A stretch of 64,000 nt of DNA, taken from Deltaproteobacteria bacterium. Its GTDB lineage: Bacteria; Myxococcota_A; UBA9160; UBA4427. A program made the translations under genes and the position numbers. The DNA lies in NCBI GenBank assembly GCA_019310385.1, contig JAFDEK010000001.1:1-64000 (forward strand), written 5' to 3'. Below, piece after piece: positions 8,585-17,967 of this stretch; position 1 is the stretch's first letter; each line of letters starts with the position of its first letter. The notes below the pieces were generated by a model that was given only the letters and a program-made list of their open reading frames with translations, was not told where the DNA came from and searched no databases.

Positions 8585-11308
8585 GTGTTACAGAACAGCA
8601 AGTCCCCACGTGAAGGAGTGGATCCGACCGAACGCCCCCGAGTCGCCGGCTCCCGCGCCGAGGACTCTCAGGGACATTTCACCGAGACCCGCCATGACGG
8701 ACTCCCGCCCGGTAGCGAGGGTCTTCGAGGCTGGGCGAGTTCCCAGATCGACCGAGGTTTCAATCCCGTGTATCTCGCAGCTCACTCTGACCGAAGGCTC
8801 TGCCCCCAAACCCCGACCGCAGTCAGTTCCAGCGGGCTCGGCTGCCTGCTTGCGCTCACCACCTTGCTTCTCGCTGCCGCGCCCCTTCACACCGCGACCG
8901 GCGGCGAACCCGGCAGCGAGCCCTGTGTCGGACTGAGCGGCCTCGATTACGACGCGGACGGCTATTGCAATGACCGGGACGTCTGTCCCCTGACCCCCGA
9001 CCCGGGCCAGGCCGATAGCGAGTTTCCGTTCCTCATCGCGCCTCAGGAGGAGTTCATCCAGCTGGCACCGGAGGTGGGCTTCACCGCCTTCGGGCCCATC
9101 GTGGGGACGAACCTCGAGTTCTCCTGCGCGCCCTGCGCCGAGGCGACCTTCCAAGACGCGGTGACGACAATCGGTGACGTCAAAGGAGGAGGCGGCGATT
9201 TCTGCGGCTTCTCCGCGGGCATTCCCCGCCAGATCATCCAGAGCGAGAGCGTCATCTGCGCGCGGAGCACCCTGTTCATGGAAGGGGAAGAGCCGCTCTA
9301 CGAGCTGCGGCTGCGATCTCATTACAGCAGTGGCAATTCCGACTGCTTTGATGCGGAGAACGGGGCCGCGTGCGCGGCCGCCGGAGGCGAGACCTCTTTT
9401 GGGGGTGGCGATTTCGTCGGCGACGCCTGCGACAACTGCCCCGAAGTCCTCAATGCGGATCAGGCGGACTTCGACGACGACGGCACCGGCGATGCCTGCG
9501 AGGACTCGGACGAAGACCTCGTCCTCGACGCCGTGGATGTCTGCCCGGCGGACTTCAACCCCGAGCAAGCAGATGTGCTCGACAGCGACCTGCCCTTCAT
9601 CATTGCCACGACCGGCGAGTTCCAGCAGCTCGCACCCGGCGTGGGCCTGACCGCCGACCGGTACATCGAGGGGACGAACCTCGAGTTCTCGTGCGGGACT
9701 TGCGCCGAGGCGACCTTCGAAGATGCGGTGACCGTCATCGGGAACCAGTATTCTCTCTGCGGGTACTCCTCACAGATTCCCCGCAACATCATTCAGAACG
9801 GAGACACCCTCTGCGCGCGGGAGACCCTGCCCATGGAAGGCGAGAACTACTTCCAGCTGCAGCTGCGATCTCATCGCGGCGGTGGCGGCGAAGGCGGCGG
9901 TCCCCTCTGCTTCGATGCAGACGGGGGAGCCCAGTGCGCAGCCGTCGGAAACCAGACCTCGTTCGGGGGCGGTGATTGGGTCGGCGACCTCTGCGACAAC
10001 TGCCCGACGGTCCGCAATTCGGACCAGGCGGACTTCAACGCCAACGGTACCGGCGATGTCTGCGAGGACTCGGACAAGGACCAGATCCTCGACGCAGCGG
10101 ATGTCTGTCCGGCGGATTACGACCCGGGCCAGGCCGACAGCGAGAGCGGATATCCGCTGCTCATCGCGGCCAGAGGCGAGTTCGTCGAGCTGGCGCCGCA
10201 GGTGGGCTTCACCGCCACCGGGCCCATCGAAGGAATCAACCTCGAGTTCGCCTGCGCGCCCTGCGCCGAGGCGGACTTCGCGGGTGCGCTGACGACGATC
10301 GGGAGCATCAACGGAAACGGTGGCACTTTCTGCGGCTACTTCTCGAATATTCCCCGCCAGATCATCGAGAACGGGGACGTCGTCTGCGCCCAGAGCACAT
10401 TGCCCCAGGAAGGTGGGCCGCTGCGCTACGAGCTGCTGCTGCGATCCCACCGCAGCAACTACGACTGCTTCGATAACGACGGAGGTGACCAATGCGCGGG
10501 CGTCGGCGGCGAGACCTCCTTCGGGGGCGGCGACTTCGCCGGTGACCTCTGCGACAACTGCCCGGCAGTCTTCAATACGGACCAAGCGGACTTCAACGAC
10601 AACGGTGTCGGCGATGCCTGCGAGGACTCGGACAAAGACCAGGTCTACGACGCGTGGGACGTCTGTCCGGCGGACTACGACCCGGGCCAGGAGGATAGCG
10701 ATCTACCCCTCGTCATTGCGCCATTCGGCCAATTCATCGAGCTCGAGCCCGGGGTGGGCTTCACCGCGACCGGGCCCATCGAGGGGACGAACCTCGAGTT
10801 CTCCTGCGGAGTCTGCCAGCAAGCAACCTTCGAAGATCCGGTGACGACCATTGGTGCCGTCAAAGGCGGCAACGGCGGTCTCTGCGGCTACTCCCGGAGA
10901 ATTCCCCGCCAGATCATCGAGAACGGGGACGTCATCTGCGCACGCAGCACCCCCGTCCTGGAAGGCGGAGCGTCCTACTACGAGCTGCGACTGCGGTCTC
11001 ATTCCGGCAGCGGCAAGGGGGCATCCGATTGCTTCGATGCGAACGACGGGGCCCAGTGCGCGGTCGCCGACGACGAGACCTCCTTCGGGGGCGGCGACTT
11101 CGTGGGCAATCTCTGCGACAACTGCCCCGACCACCTCAATGCGGATCAGTCGGATCTCGACGAGGACGGCGTGGGTGACGTCTGCGACCCGGAGCCGATC
11201 CCGGAGCCCGCGGCCGGCCTGCTGGGCGCGGGCGCGCTGGTGTCCCTCGGCCTGCTGGCGCGCCGGCGCGGGAGCCTGCGAGGAGGTCGGAGAAGCTCGA
11301 ATTTCTGA
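8585..11308 (+). CDS. Secreted protein with four tandem Cys-rich/TSP3-like modules and C-terminal PEP-CTERM anchor (start uncertain)
   Basis: DxDxDGxGDxCxD/DNCPxxxNxDQxDxDxDG calcium-binding motifs; C-term IPEPAAGLLGAGALVSLGLLARRRG. The first ~60 aa may not be coding. Confidence 0.8.
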   Translation: MLQNSKSPREGVDPTERPRVAGSRAEDSQGHFTETRHDGLPPGSEGLRGWASSQIDRGFNPVYLAAHSDRRLCPQTPTAVSSSGLGCLLALTTLLLAAAPLHTATGGEPGSEPCVGLSGLDYDADGYCNDRDVCPLTPDPGQADSEFPFLIAPQEEFIQLAPEVGFTAFGPIVGTNLEFSCAPCAEATFQDAVTTIGDVKGGGGDFCGFSAGIPRQIIQSESVICARSTLFMEGEEPLYELRLRSHYSSGNSDCFDAENGAACAAAGGETSFGGGDFVGDACDNCPEVLNADQADFDDDGTGDACEDSDEDLVLDAVDVCPADFNPEQADVLDSDLPFIIATTGEFQQLAPGVGLTADRYIEGTNLEFSCGTCAEATFEDAVTVIGNQYSLCGYSSQIPRNIIQNGDTLCARETLPMEGENYFQLQLRSHRGGGGEGGGPLCFDADGGAQCAAVGNQTSFGGGDWVGDLCDNCPTVRNSDQADFNANGTGDVCEDSDKDQILDAADVCPADYDPGQADSESGYPLLIAARGEFVELAPQVGFTATGPIEGINLEFACAPCAEADFAGALTTIGSINGNGGTFCGYFSNIPRQIIENGDVVCAQSTLPQEGGPLRYELLLRSHRSNYDCFDNDGGDQCAGVGGETSFGGGDFAGDLCDNCPAVFNTDQADFNDNGVGDACEDSDKDQVYDAWDVCPADYDPGQEDSDLPLVIAPFGQFIELEPGVGFTATGPIEGTNLEFSCGVCQQATFEDPVTTIGAVKGGNGGLCGYSRRIPRQIIENGDVICARSTPVLEGGASYYELRLRSHSGSGKGASDCFDANDGAQCAVADDETSFGGGDFVGNLCDNCPDHLNADQSDLDEDGVGDVCDPEPIPEPAAGLLGAGALVSLGLLARRRGSLRGGRRSSNF
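8978..11190 (+). repeat. Four ~186-188 aa tandem protein modules (units start 8978, 9536, 10100, 10658)
   Basis: DNA periods 558/564/558 bp; recurring blocks GFTATGPIxGTNLEFSC, IPRQIIxNGDVICARSTL, YELRLRSH, ETSFGGGDFVGDxCDNCP. Confidence 0.92.
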
Positions 11309-11349
11309 CGTCTTTTCGGGACCTTACGAGACTTCTGTCAAGTAGACTC

Positions 11350-11390
11350 TTGATCCGCGGGGCGCCCTGGGCGCGCCTCGCGGATCAAGG
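11350..11390. terminator. Inverted repeat between convergent genes (bidirectional terminator candidate)
   Basis: CTTGATCCGCG ... CGCGGATCAAG, 11-bp perfect arms, GC-rich loop. Confidence 0.55.
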
Positions 11391-11777
11391 CTCGGCGCTC
11401 GGCCGTGTAGCTGGGCGCGTGATCTCGTCCTCGGCCCCGGGTCGATGCACGCGCTTTTCGACCAGCTCGCCTCCCTCGCCATAGCGATAGTGCTCGCTGC
11501 GGACGAGCTCGCCGCGCACGAATTCCTTGAAAAGCGTCACCCTGCCCGCCCCGTCGTAGCTCGCCTCGTAGTAGCGATAGAACTGGTAGACCTCCTCGAA
11601 GTTCTTCTCGGCGGCTAGATCACCCACCCCGCCCTCTTCGACGTAGTCATCGGAGTAGTAGCTCACGCCCGGACGAACGCGCTCGGGACGCGCGCCGCCC
11701 ACCGGCGGCAGCAGCATGGGCACACAGACCAGGCCGAGGAGCAGCGAGCTCGTGACGAGCGGGCGAGGTGTCGGCAT
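11385..11777 (-). CDS. Small secreted protein of unknown function
   Basis: Signal peptide MPTPRPLVTSSLLLGLVCVPMLLPPVGGA, then repetitive YRYYEASYDGAGRVTLFKEF; true start well inside the 524-aa ORF. Confidence 0.6.
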   Translation of the reverse strand: MPTPRPLVTSSLLLGLVCVPMLLPPVGGARPERVRPGVSYYSDDYVEEGGVGDLAAEKNFEEVYQFYRYYEASYDGAGRVTLFKEFVRGELVRSEHYRYGEGGELVEKRVHRPGAEDEITRPATRPSAEP

Positions 11778-11857
11778 GGAAGGCCTCCAGGGCTCCCGCC
11801 AGGAAATTGGCCGCGGGGCGGACAGTCTACCATCTGCTTCCGCGCTACAGTCGCCTA

Positions 11858-11906
11858 TCAGCGCATCAGCGCATCCACCCCATCTCCCCATCACCCCAGG
11901 ACCCCA
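11858..11906. repeat. Degenerate 8-bp repeat (TCaccCCA, about 6 copies) upstream of the RND adaptor gene
   Basis: TCAGCGCA/TCAGCGCA/TCCACCCCA/TCTCCCCA/TCACCCCA/GGACCCCA. Confidence 0.65.
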
Positions 11907-11930
11907 TCGCGCCCGCGGGAGGCAAGTGCT

Positions 11931-13064
11931 GTGAGAGCTGGCGTCGAGCTGTCTGTGATTGCGCTCCTTACGGCAGGCCTTTCGGGCTGCGACGGATCCG
12001 CCCCCGACACGCGAGATCCCGGCCCAGCACACACCGGGACCGGCAGTGCAGTCGAGGTCACGGTGGACGTGCAGGTCGTCCCGGTGCGGCGGGGTCAGAT
12101 CCTCCAGCAGATCTCGGCACCGGGCAGCCTCGTCGCGCGGCGCCAGAGCCGAATCGGCCCCGAGGTGCGCGGCCGCATCAGCCGGGTCCACGTCAGCGAG
12201 GGCGATCGCGTAGAGGAGGGACAACCGCTCTTCGAGATCGACCGAGAGATCTACGAGCTCGCCCTCCTGCAGGCGGAGGCGGCCCTGGATCGCACCAAAG
12301 CCCAGAGAGGCCAGGTCGAGACCGACCTCGCCCGCGTCACGGCCCTGCGCAAGCAGGACGTGGTGGCAGAGCACGAGGCCGAGAGCCTGAGGAGCGCCCT
12401 CGCCGTCGCCGGGGCGGCGCAGCGCGAGGCCGAGCACGCAGTCTCCCTGGCCCGCATGAATCTCGCGAAGACGGTGGTGCAGGCCCCCTATGCAGGCTCC
12501 GTGGCCATGCGCCTCGCCGACGAGGGCACGACCGCCCTGGTACAGCCCCAGACCGTGGTGATCGTTCTCGAGGAGACCCATGAGCTCGAGGCCCAGGCCT
12601 CGATCCCGGAGATCCACTTCGCGGCGATCCGTCGCGGCGACGTCGCCCTGCTCCACGTCGAGGGCCTCGCCCTTCCCATCCAGACCGAGGTGAGCGCGGT
12701 CGCGGATACGGTGGACCCCGCCACCCGCACCTATCTCGTCAAGATGCCCGTCGCGAACCCCGACCATATCCTCAAGGCGGGCGTGTTCGCGCGGATCGAC
12801 ATCCTGCCCAGCGCGAAGAACGAGGTGCTCCTGGTGCCGCGGGAGGCGGTGCGCCACGAAGACGGGCGCAGCTACGCACTCGTGGTCAGCCAGGGACGGG
12901 CCGTGGCGCGCACACTCCAGCTCGGGGTGGTGGGCGAGAGCGAAGTAGAGGTGCTCCACGGCGTGCGCCTCGGCGATGACGTGGTCGTCGGCGAGGCGGC
13001 CCGCACCCTCGGTCCGGGCATGCGGGTGCGCGTCGTCGGGCGCGACGGCGGCGCCTCGTCGTGA
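11931..13064 (+). CDS. RND efflux periplasmic adaptor (HlyD/MFP family)
   Basis: Lipoprotein-like N-term, GSLVARRQSRIGPEVRGRISRVHVSEGDRVEEGQPLFEID biotinyl-lipoyl-like motif; followed by an RND pump. Confidence 0.9.
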   Translation: MRAGVELSVIALLTAGLSGCDGSAPDTRDPGPAHTGTGSAVEVTVDVQVVPVRRGQILQQISAPGSLVARRQSRIGPEVRGRISRVHVSEGDRVEEGQPLFEIDREIYELALLQAEAALDRTKAQRGQVETDLARVTALRKQDVVAEHEAESLRSALAVAGAAQREAEHAVSLARMNLAKTVVQAPYAGSVAMRLADEGTTALVQPQTVVIVLEETHELEAQASIPEIHFAAIRRGDVALLHVEGLALPIQTEVSAVADTVDPATRTYLVKMPVANPDHILKAGVFARIDILPSAKNEVLLVPREAVRHEDGRSYALVVSQGRAVARTLQLGVVGESEVEVLHGVRLGDDVVVGEAARTLGPGMRVRVVGRDGGASS

Positions 13065-16000
13065 GGCTTCCCGACACCTCCATCCATCGCCCGGTCTTCG
13101 CGGTGATGCTCATCAGCGGGCTCGTGGGTCTGGGCCTGATCTCGATCCCTCGCCTGGGCCTCGACCTCTGGCCGCGGGTCGAGCTCCCCATGGTGACCGT
13201 GCTGACCACGCTGCCCGGGGCCGCACCCGAGACCGTCGAGCGCGAGGTCTCTCAGGTCATCGAGGAGGCGGTGAACACCATCGAGGGCATCCGGACGCTC
13301 CACAGCGCCTCGAGCGATTCGCTCTCCATCGTCTTCGTCGAGTTCGAGCTCCGCTACGACATTCACGAAAAAGCCCAGGAGGTGCGCGAGCGGGTGGCGG
13401 CCGCGCGCCGGGACCTGCCCCACGAAATCGAGCCTCCCGTGGTGGATCGCATCGACCCGGACGCGGTGCCGATCCTCGGCATCATGCTGGCGGGTCCCCT
13501 GACGATCCGGGAGCTCAGCACCTTCGCGGACGAGCAGCTCAAGCCTCGTCTCGAGCGCATTGCCGGCGTGGGCAGCATCGCGCTCCTGGGCAGCCGGCCC
13601 CGGGAGATCCGCATCTGGGTCGATCCGCTCCAGCTCGCGGGCTACTCCCTCGCCGTCGACGACGTGCTCGCCGCCATCAGTCGCGAGCACGTGGAGCTGC
13701 CCGGAGGCCGCATCGACACCGGCCGCCAGGAGTTCGCGATCCGCACGGAGGGGAAGTTCACCAGCGCTGCTGGCTTCGGCTCCATCGCGGTGGCCGCGCG
13801 CGGCGGCCGCACCATCCACCTGCGGGACGTCGCCGTGGTCGAGGACGGGCTCGCCGAGGAGCGCACCCTCTCCTTCCTCAACGGCCGTCGCGGCGTGGCG
13901 CTGATGGTGCGCAGGCAGTCCGGGGAGAACACCGTAACGGTTGCGAGCGCGGTGAAGCGCGCCCTCGAGGATCTGCGCCCGAGCCTGCCGGCGGGCAGCG
14001 AGATGCTCGTCGCCCTCGACACCTCCGAGTTCATTCGCAGCGCGGTGCGCGATGTCGCCATCGACCTGGCCTGGGGGGCCCTCCTCGCCTCCTTCGTGGT
14101 GCTGCTCTTCCTGCGCAACCCCCGATCGACGCTGATCGTCGCCGTCGCGATCCCCTCCTCCATCGTCGCGACCTTCTCGCTCTTCTACTACTTCGGCTTC
14201 ACCCTGAATACCATGACGCTGATGGCGCTCTCGCTCTCCATCGGTCTGTTGATCGACGACGCCATCGTGGTGCTCGAGAACATCTACCGCCACATGGAGC
14301 GGGGCGAGGCTCCCATGGAGGCGGCGAGCCGGGGCGCGGACGAGATCGGCCTGGCCGTGGTGTCCACCACCCTCGCGATCTGCGCCGTCTTCGTCCCCAT
14401 CGCCTTCCTCTCGGGCGTGGTGGGCCGCTTCTTTCGCGAGTTCGGCATCGTGGCAGCCTGCGCGGTCGCGCTCTCGACCCTGGTCGCCCTCACCCTCACC
14501 CCCATGCTCTGCTCCCGCTTCTTGCGGGTCCGGGAGAACCCGGGGCGCGCGTACCACGCTCTCGAGCGGGGCTACGTGGCCCTCGAGCAGCGCTACCGCG
14601 TCTTGCTCGCCTGGGGGCTGCGCCACCGCCCCACGGTGGTCGCCGTCGCCCTGGCGAGCGTGCTGGCCGCCTTTCCCGTCGCAGGCCTCGTGCCCGTCGA
14701 CTTCATGATCGAGTCGGATCGCAGCGAGTTCAACGTGTGGCTCAAGCTGCCCCTGGGCAGCACCGTCGCCCAGACCCGCATCGCGACCGCCGCCGTCGAA
14801 GCGCAGCTCGAGGAAATTCCCGAAGTCGTCTCGCTCTTCTCCACCATCGGGTCGGGCAGCAAGAAGCGTATCAACGAGGCCCAGATCTTCGTGCAGCTCA
14901 GCGACAAGCGGCAGCGCGAGCAAACTCAGGACCAGATCATGGAGGCGGTGCGCGCGCGCCTCGCCTCCCTCGACATTGGCCTGAAGGAGACCAGCGTCGA
15001 AGACCTGCAGCTGATCGGCGGCTCCAGCGGCCGCAGCGCGGACATCCGCTATTCGGTGCGCGGCCCCGACATCGGTCGGCTGCAGTATTACGCCGGCACC
15101 CTGCTCGAGCGGCTGCGACAGTCCGGCGGCTACGCCGACCTCTCCCTCTCCTACGAGACCGGCAAGCCCGAGATCGCATTGGAGATCACCCGGGAGCGGG
15201 CCGCCAACCTCGGGGTACCCGCGAGCCAGATCGCCCGCACGGTCTCCGCCCTCTTCGCCGGGGTCAAGGCCACGACCTACGAGGAGATGGGCGAGCGCTA
15301 CGACGTGCGCGTGCAGATCCGCCCCGAGCACCGGGACGATCTCGGGGCGCTCGACCTCGTGCGCGTCCGCGCCAGGAGCGGCGCCCTGGTACCCCTGCGC
15401 AATCTCGTCACGCCGCGCATCGGAAGCGGACCGATCCAGATCGATCGCGAGTCCCGCAGCCGCTCCATCACGATCTACGGCAACCTGATCGAGAAGGGGG
15501 CGGCCGAGGCCGACGAGGAAATCACGCGCTTCGCCCGGGAGCTCGGTATCCGCGGCGAGTACGAGTTTGCAGCCGTCGGGCCCTCCAAGCGCTTGCGGGA
15601 GACCGCGAACGCCATCTTCTTCGCCTTTTTCCTGGCCCTGCTCTCCATCTACATGATTCTCGCGGCCCAGTTCAATTCCTTCGTCCACCCCTTTACCATC
15701 ATGCTCTCGGCGCCCCTCTCCTTCATCGGCGCCTTCGCGGCCCTGGCGATCCTTGGCCACTCCCTGGACATCATGGGACAGATCGCCCTGCTCATGCTGA
15801 TGGGCATCGTGATGAAGAACGGGATCCTGCTGGTCGACTACATCAACACCCTGCGCCTGCGCGGCGCCGATCTCTACGACGCCGTGCTCGAGGCGGGCCC
15901 GACCCGCATGAGGCCCGTGTTGATGACCGCGCTCTCGACCATCTGTGGCATGTTGCCCGTGGCCTTCGGCCAGGGTGACGGATCCGAGTGGCGCAACCCC

Positions 16001-16144
16001 ATGGGCGTGATCGCCATCGGGGGCCTTGCCGCCTCGACCCTGCTCACCCTGCTCGTGGTCCCCATTGCCTACACGCTGGTCGACGATCTGCAGACCGCCG
16101 TCGTCGGCCGCTGGCTCCGGCCGAGCTCCCGACGCCAGGCCTGA
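13061..16144 (+). CDS. RND efflux transporter, AcrB/MdtB-like
   Basis: 1027 aa; STTLAICAVFVPIAFLSG, PLSFIGAFAAL, MKNGILLVDYINTLR and GGLAASTLLTLLVVP typical of AcrB; GTGA overlap with the adaptor. Confidence 0.95.
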   Translation: MRLPDTSIHRPVFAVMLISGLVGLGLISIPRLGLDLWPRVELPMVTVLTTLPGAAPETVEREVSQVIEEAVNTIEGIRTLHSASSDSLSIVFVEFELRYDIHEKAQEVRERVAAARRDLPHEIEPPVVDRIDPDAVPILGIMLAGPLTIRELSTFADEQLKPRLERIAGVGSIALLGSRPREIRIWVDPLQLAGYSLAVDDVLAAISREHVELPGGRIDTGRQEFAIRTEGKFTSAAGFGSIAVAARGGRTIHLRDVAVVEDGLAEERTLSFLNGRRGVALMVRRQSGENTVTVASAVKRALEDLRPSLPAGSEMLVALDTSEFIRSAVRDVAIDLAWGALLASFVVLLFLRNPRSTLIVAVAIPSSIVATFSLFYYFGFTLNTMTLMALSLSIGLLIDDAIVVLENIYRHMERGEAPMEAASRGADEIGLAVVSTTLAICAVFVPIAFLSGVVGRFFREFGIVAACAVALSTLVALTLTPMLCSRFLRVRENPGRAYHALERGYVALEQRYRVLLAWGLRHRPTVVAVALASVLAAFPVAGLVPVDFMIESDRSEFNVWLKLPLGSTVAQTRIATAAVEAQLEEIPEVVSLFSTIGSGSKKRINEAQIFVQLSDKRQREQTQDQIMEAVRARLASLDIGLKETSVEDLQLIGGSSGRSADIRYSVRGPDIGRLQYYAGTLLERLRQSGGYADLSLSYETGKPEIALEITRERAANLGVPASQIARTVSALFAGVKATTYEEMGERYDVRVQIRPEHRDDLGALDLVRVRARSGALVPLRNLVTPRIGSGPIQIDRESRSRSITIYGNLIEKGAAEADEEITRFARELGIRGEYEFAAVGPSKRLRETANAIFFAFFLALLSIYMILAAQFNSFVHPFTIMLSAPLSFIGAFAALAILGHSLDIMGQIALLMLMGIVMKNGILLVDYINTLRLRGADLYDAVLEAGPTRMRPVLMTALSTICGMLPVAFGQGDGSEWRNPMGVIAIGGLAASTLLTLLVVPIAYTLVDDLQTAVVGRWLRPSSRRQA

Positions 16145-16155
16145 TTTCGTCCGGG

Positions 16156-17469
16156 CTAGCGCGCGGCTTCGCGCAGATCACGGGCCCGGATCGGGCGGAA
16201 CTCGTCGTAGCCAGCCGGGTCGGTACCCGATAGGGACGCGCCCAGGCGCTCGACGCAGCCCTGCCAGCCTTCCTCGTCGAGGCCTTCGATGGCCTCGGCA
16301 AAGGCCTCGGACTCGGCATCCCCCGAGATCTGCGAGACGTAACGCCGGTAGATCTGCACGACCGAGCGCAGCATGGGGAGATAGGGCTGCAGCTCGGTCG
16401 TGGTCGAGGCGGCCTCGCTATCGATCCAGGCCACGGGCACCACGGCGGTGGAGCGTGGCACGGCAAGCTCGGCGCGCAGGAGCAGCTCGATATCGAAGGC
16501 AAAGCCCTTCTCGATGCAGCCTTCGAGGATCTCCCGGGCGAGGTCGGCACGGAAGGCCTTGAAGCCGCACTGGGTGTCGACGATGCCGCTCAGCTGGGGC
16601 AGCAGGCGCTTCCACAGATAGATGAAGAGAAGTCCGCGGTAGTTGCGTGAGCCGGATTTGACCGCAACGGAGAGCGGGGCCCGGCGCGAAGCGATGGCGG
16701 CCGCCTGAGCGCTGCGGGCGATGGGATGCAGCAGCAGTCCCAGCTGGCCGAGGTGGGTCGAGAGGTCCGCGTCCGTGAACGCGACTGCGTGGTTTGGCCC
16801 TTGCGAAGAGTTTGGCCCCGGCAAAGAGTTTGGCCCCGGCGCAGAGCCGGATCCGGGCGACGAGACGGCCCGCCACATGCCGTACTCGATGGATCCCCCC
16901 TTGCGGCTCTCGTCCGTCGACGAGAGCGGGGCGGCTCCCGCCTCGCCTCGCCGAATGGCCTGCTCGAGGTACGCGACCTCGACCGGCGCAGCGCGGTGCC
17001 GCTCGCGCAGGATCTCCCGAGCGACGTCCCCGCTGCCCATGGGACAACCGTCGTCTACGAGAAGCAGATCCCAGGAAAGCTCGGGCCGACCGGCGAAGAG
17101 CCAGCTCAGCTCGGCCAGCTTGCGGGTGAGGAAGTTCTCTCCGTGGGGATGCTCGGAGCGAGAGCGAATGCGGTTGTGCTCTCCGTAGAGCGCCACCACC
17201 ACGGAGAGGTGCCACGGCTCGTCGACCTCCGCGAGGAGGCGCTTCGAACGCGCCAGCTTGACGGCCACGTGGGCCATCAGGGGCCAGGCGTCGCGCTCGC
17301 CGAGCAGCTGGGCCTCGAGCTCGTCGAGAGCGCCCTGCTCCTCGCAGCGCGCCAGCAGGGCGTCGGCTGCGGCGAGCAGCGCGTCCTGCTGCGTCTCGTC
17401 GGTAAGATCGAGCTCAGACGGAGCCGCCTCGAGCAGCCCGGGGGGGAAGCAGGCGCGGGGATCCTTCAA
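16156..17469 (-). CDS. Glycosyltransferase family 2 (dolichyl-phosphate glucosyltransferase-like)
   Basis: FTDADLSTHLGQL, LLVDDGCPMGSGD, DTQCGFKAFRADLAREIL motifs. Confidence 0.8.
   Translation of the reverse strand: MKDPRACFPPGLLEAAPSELDLTDETQQDALLAAADALLARCEEQGALDELEAQLLGERDAWPLMAHVAVKLARSKRLLAEVDEPWHLSVVVALYGEHNRIRSRSEHPHGENFLTRKLAELSWLFAGRPELSWDLLLVDDGCPMGSGDVAREILRERHRAAPVEVAYLEQAIRRGEAGAAPLSSTDESRKGGSIEYGMWRAVSSPGSGSAPGPNSLPGPNSSQGPNHAVAFTDADLSTHLGQLGLLLHPIARSAQAAAIASRRAPLSVAVKSGSRNYRGLLFIYLWKRLLPQLSGIVDTQCGFKAFRADLAREILEGCIEKGFAFDIELLLRAELAVPRSTAVVPVAWIDSEAASTTTELQPYLPMLRSVVQIYRRYVSQISGDAESEAFAEAIEGLDEEGWQGCVERLGASLSGTDPAGYDEFRPIRARDLREAAR
16793..16846. repeat. 18-bp x3 in-frame repeat inside the GT2 gene
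   Basis: TTTGGCCCTTGCGAAGAG/TTTGGCCCCGGCAAAGAG/TTTGGCCCCGGCGCAGAG; encodes the Gly-Pro-Asn-rich run APGPNSLPGPNSSQGPN. Confidence 0.95.
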
Positions 17470-17478
17470 TCGGACGCC

Positions 17479-17751
17479 CTAGTCGTTCACCGTGCGGGCG
17501 TCGCTGGCTCCGCGGCGACGCACCTTGACGGCCGCAAGAACCTGCAGCTCGTGGCTGAGAAAGGGGCGGGTGAGGCCGTTCTCGCCGTCGATGGCGACGT
17601 AGTATCCGAGCGGGATGGCCTGGGAGTCCCTGCCACCGGGCCGCTCCGAGATCGTCCCCCTGCAGCCCGTGTAGGCACTGTCGGGCCGGGTGACCCGGAC
17701 CCGCTCTCCCGCCCGGTAGGACGCGCGCTCCATCGACATGAGACCCCCCAT
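17479..17751 (-). CDS. Small hypothetical protein
   Basis: 90 aa beta-rich ORF (ASYRAGERVRVTRPDSAYTGCRGTISE...), no competing gene on either strand. Confidence 0.5.
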   Translation of the reverse strand: MGGLMSMERASYRAGERVRVTRPDSAYTGCRGTISERPGGRDSQAIPLGYYVAIDGENGLTRPFLSHELQVLAAVKVRRRGASDARTVND

Positions 17752-17967
17752 CTCCTTCTGCTTCCTTCCGGCTCGCTCCGGCCGGTCCTTCTCGGACGGC
17801 CCTTCTCGGGCGGCCCACCGCGAGCTAGACAGGTAGCGGATCGACCGAGCGCCCGCACAGTCCGCTCCGCTGCGTCTCTCGCCGAGCGCACTTGTGCACT
17901 ATCCTGCCGCTCCTGAGTCGACCCAGAAGCGGGGGGCGACTAAAATCGGACCCTGCGACGCATTGTC

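Noticed and set aside
12872-15978. 962-aa minus ORF and 1000-aa plus ORF over the RND gene
   Set aside because: Antisense/out-of-frame shadows of the clear AcrB-like CDS (13061-16144); composition is typical high-GC shadow (Arg/Pro/Gly/Ala or Asp/Glu/His rich) with no recognisable domain.
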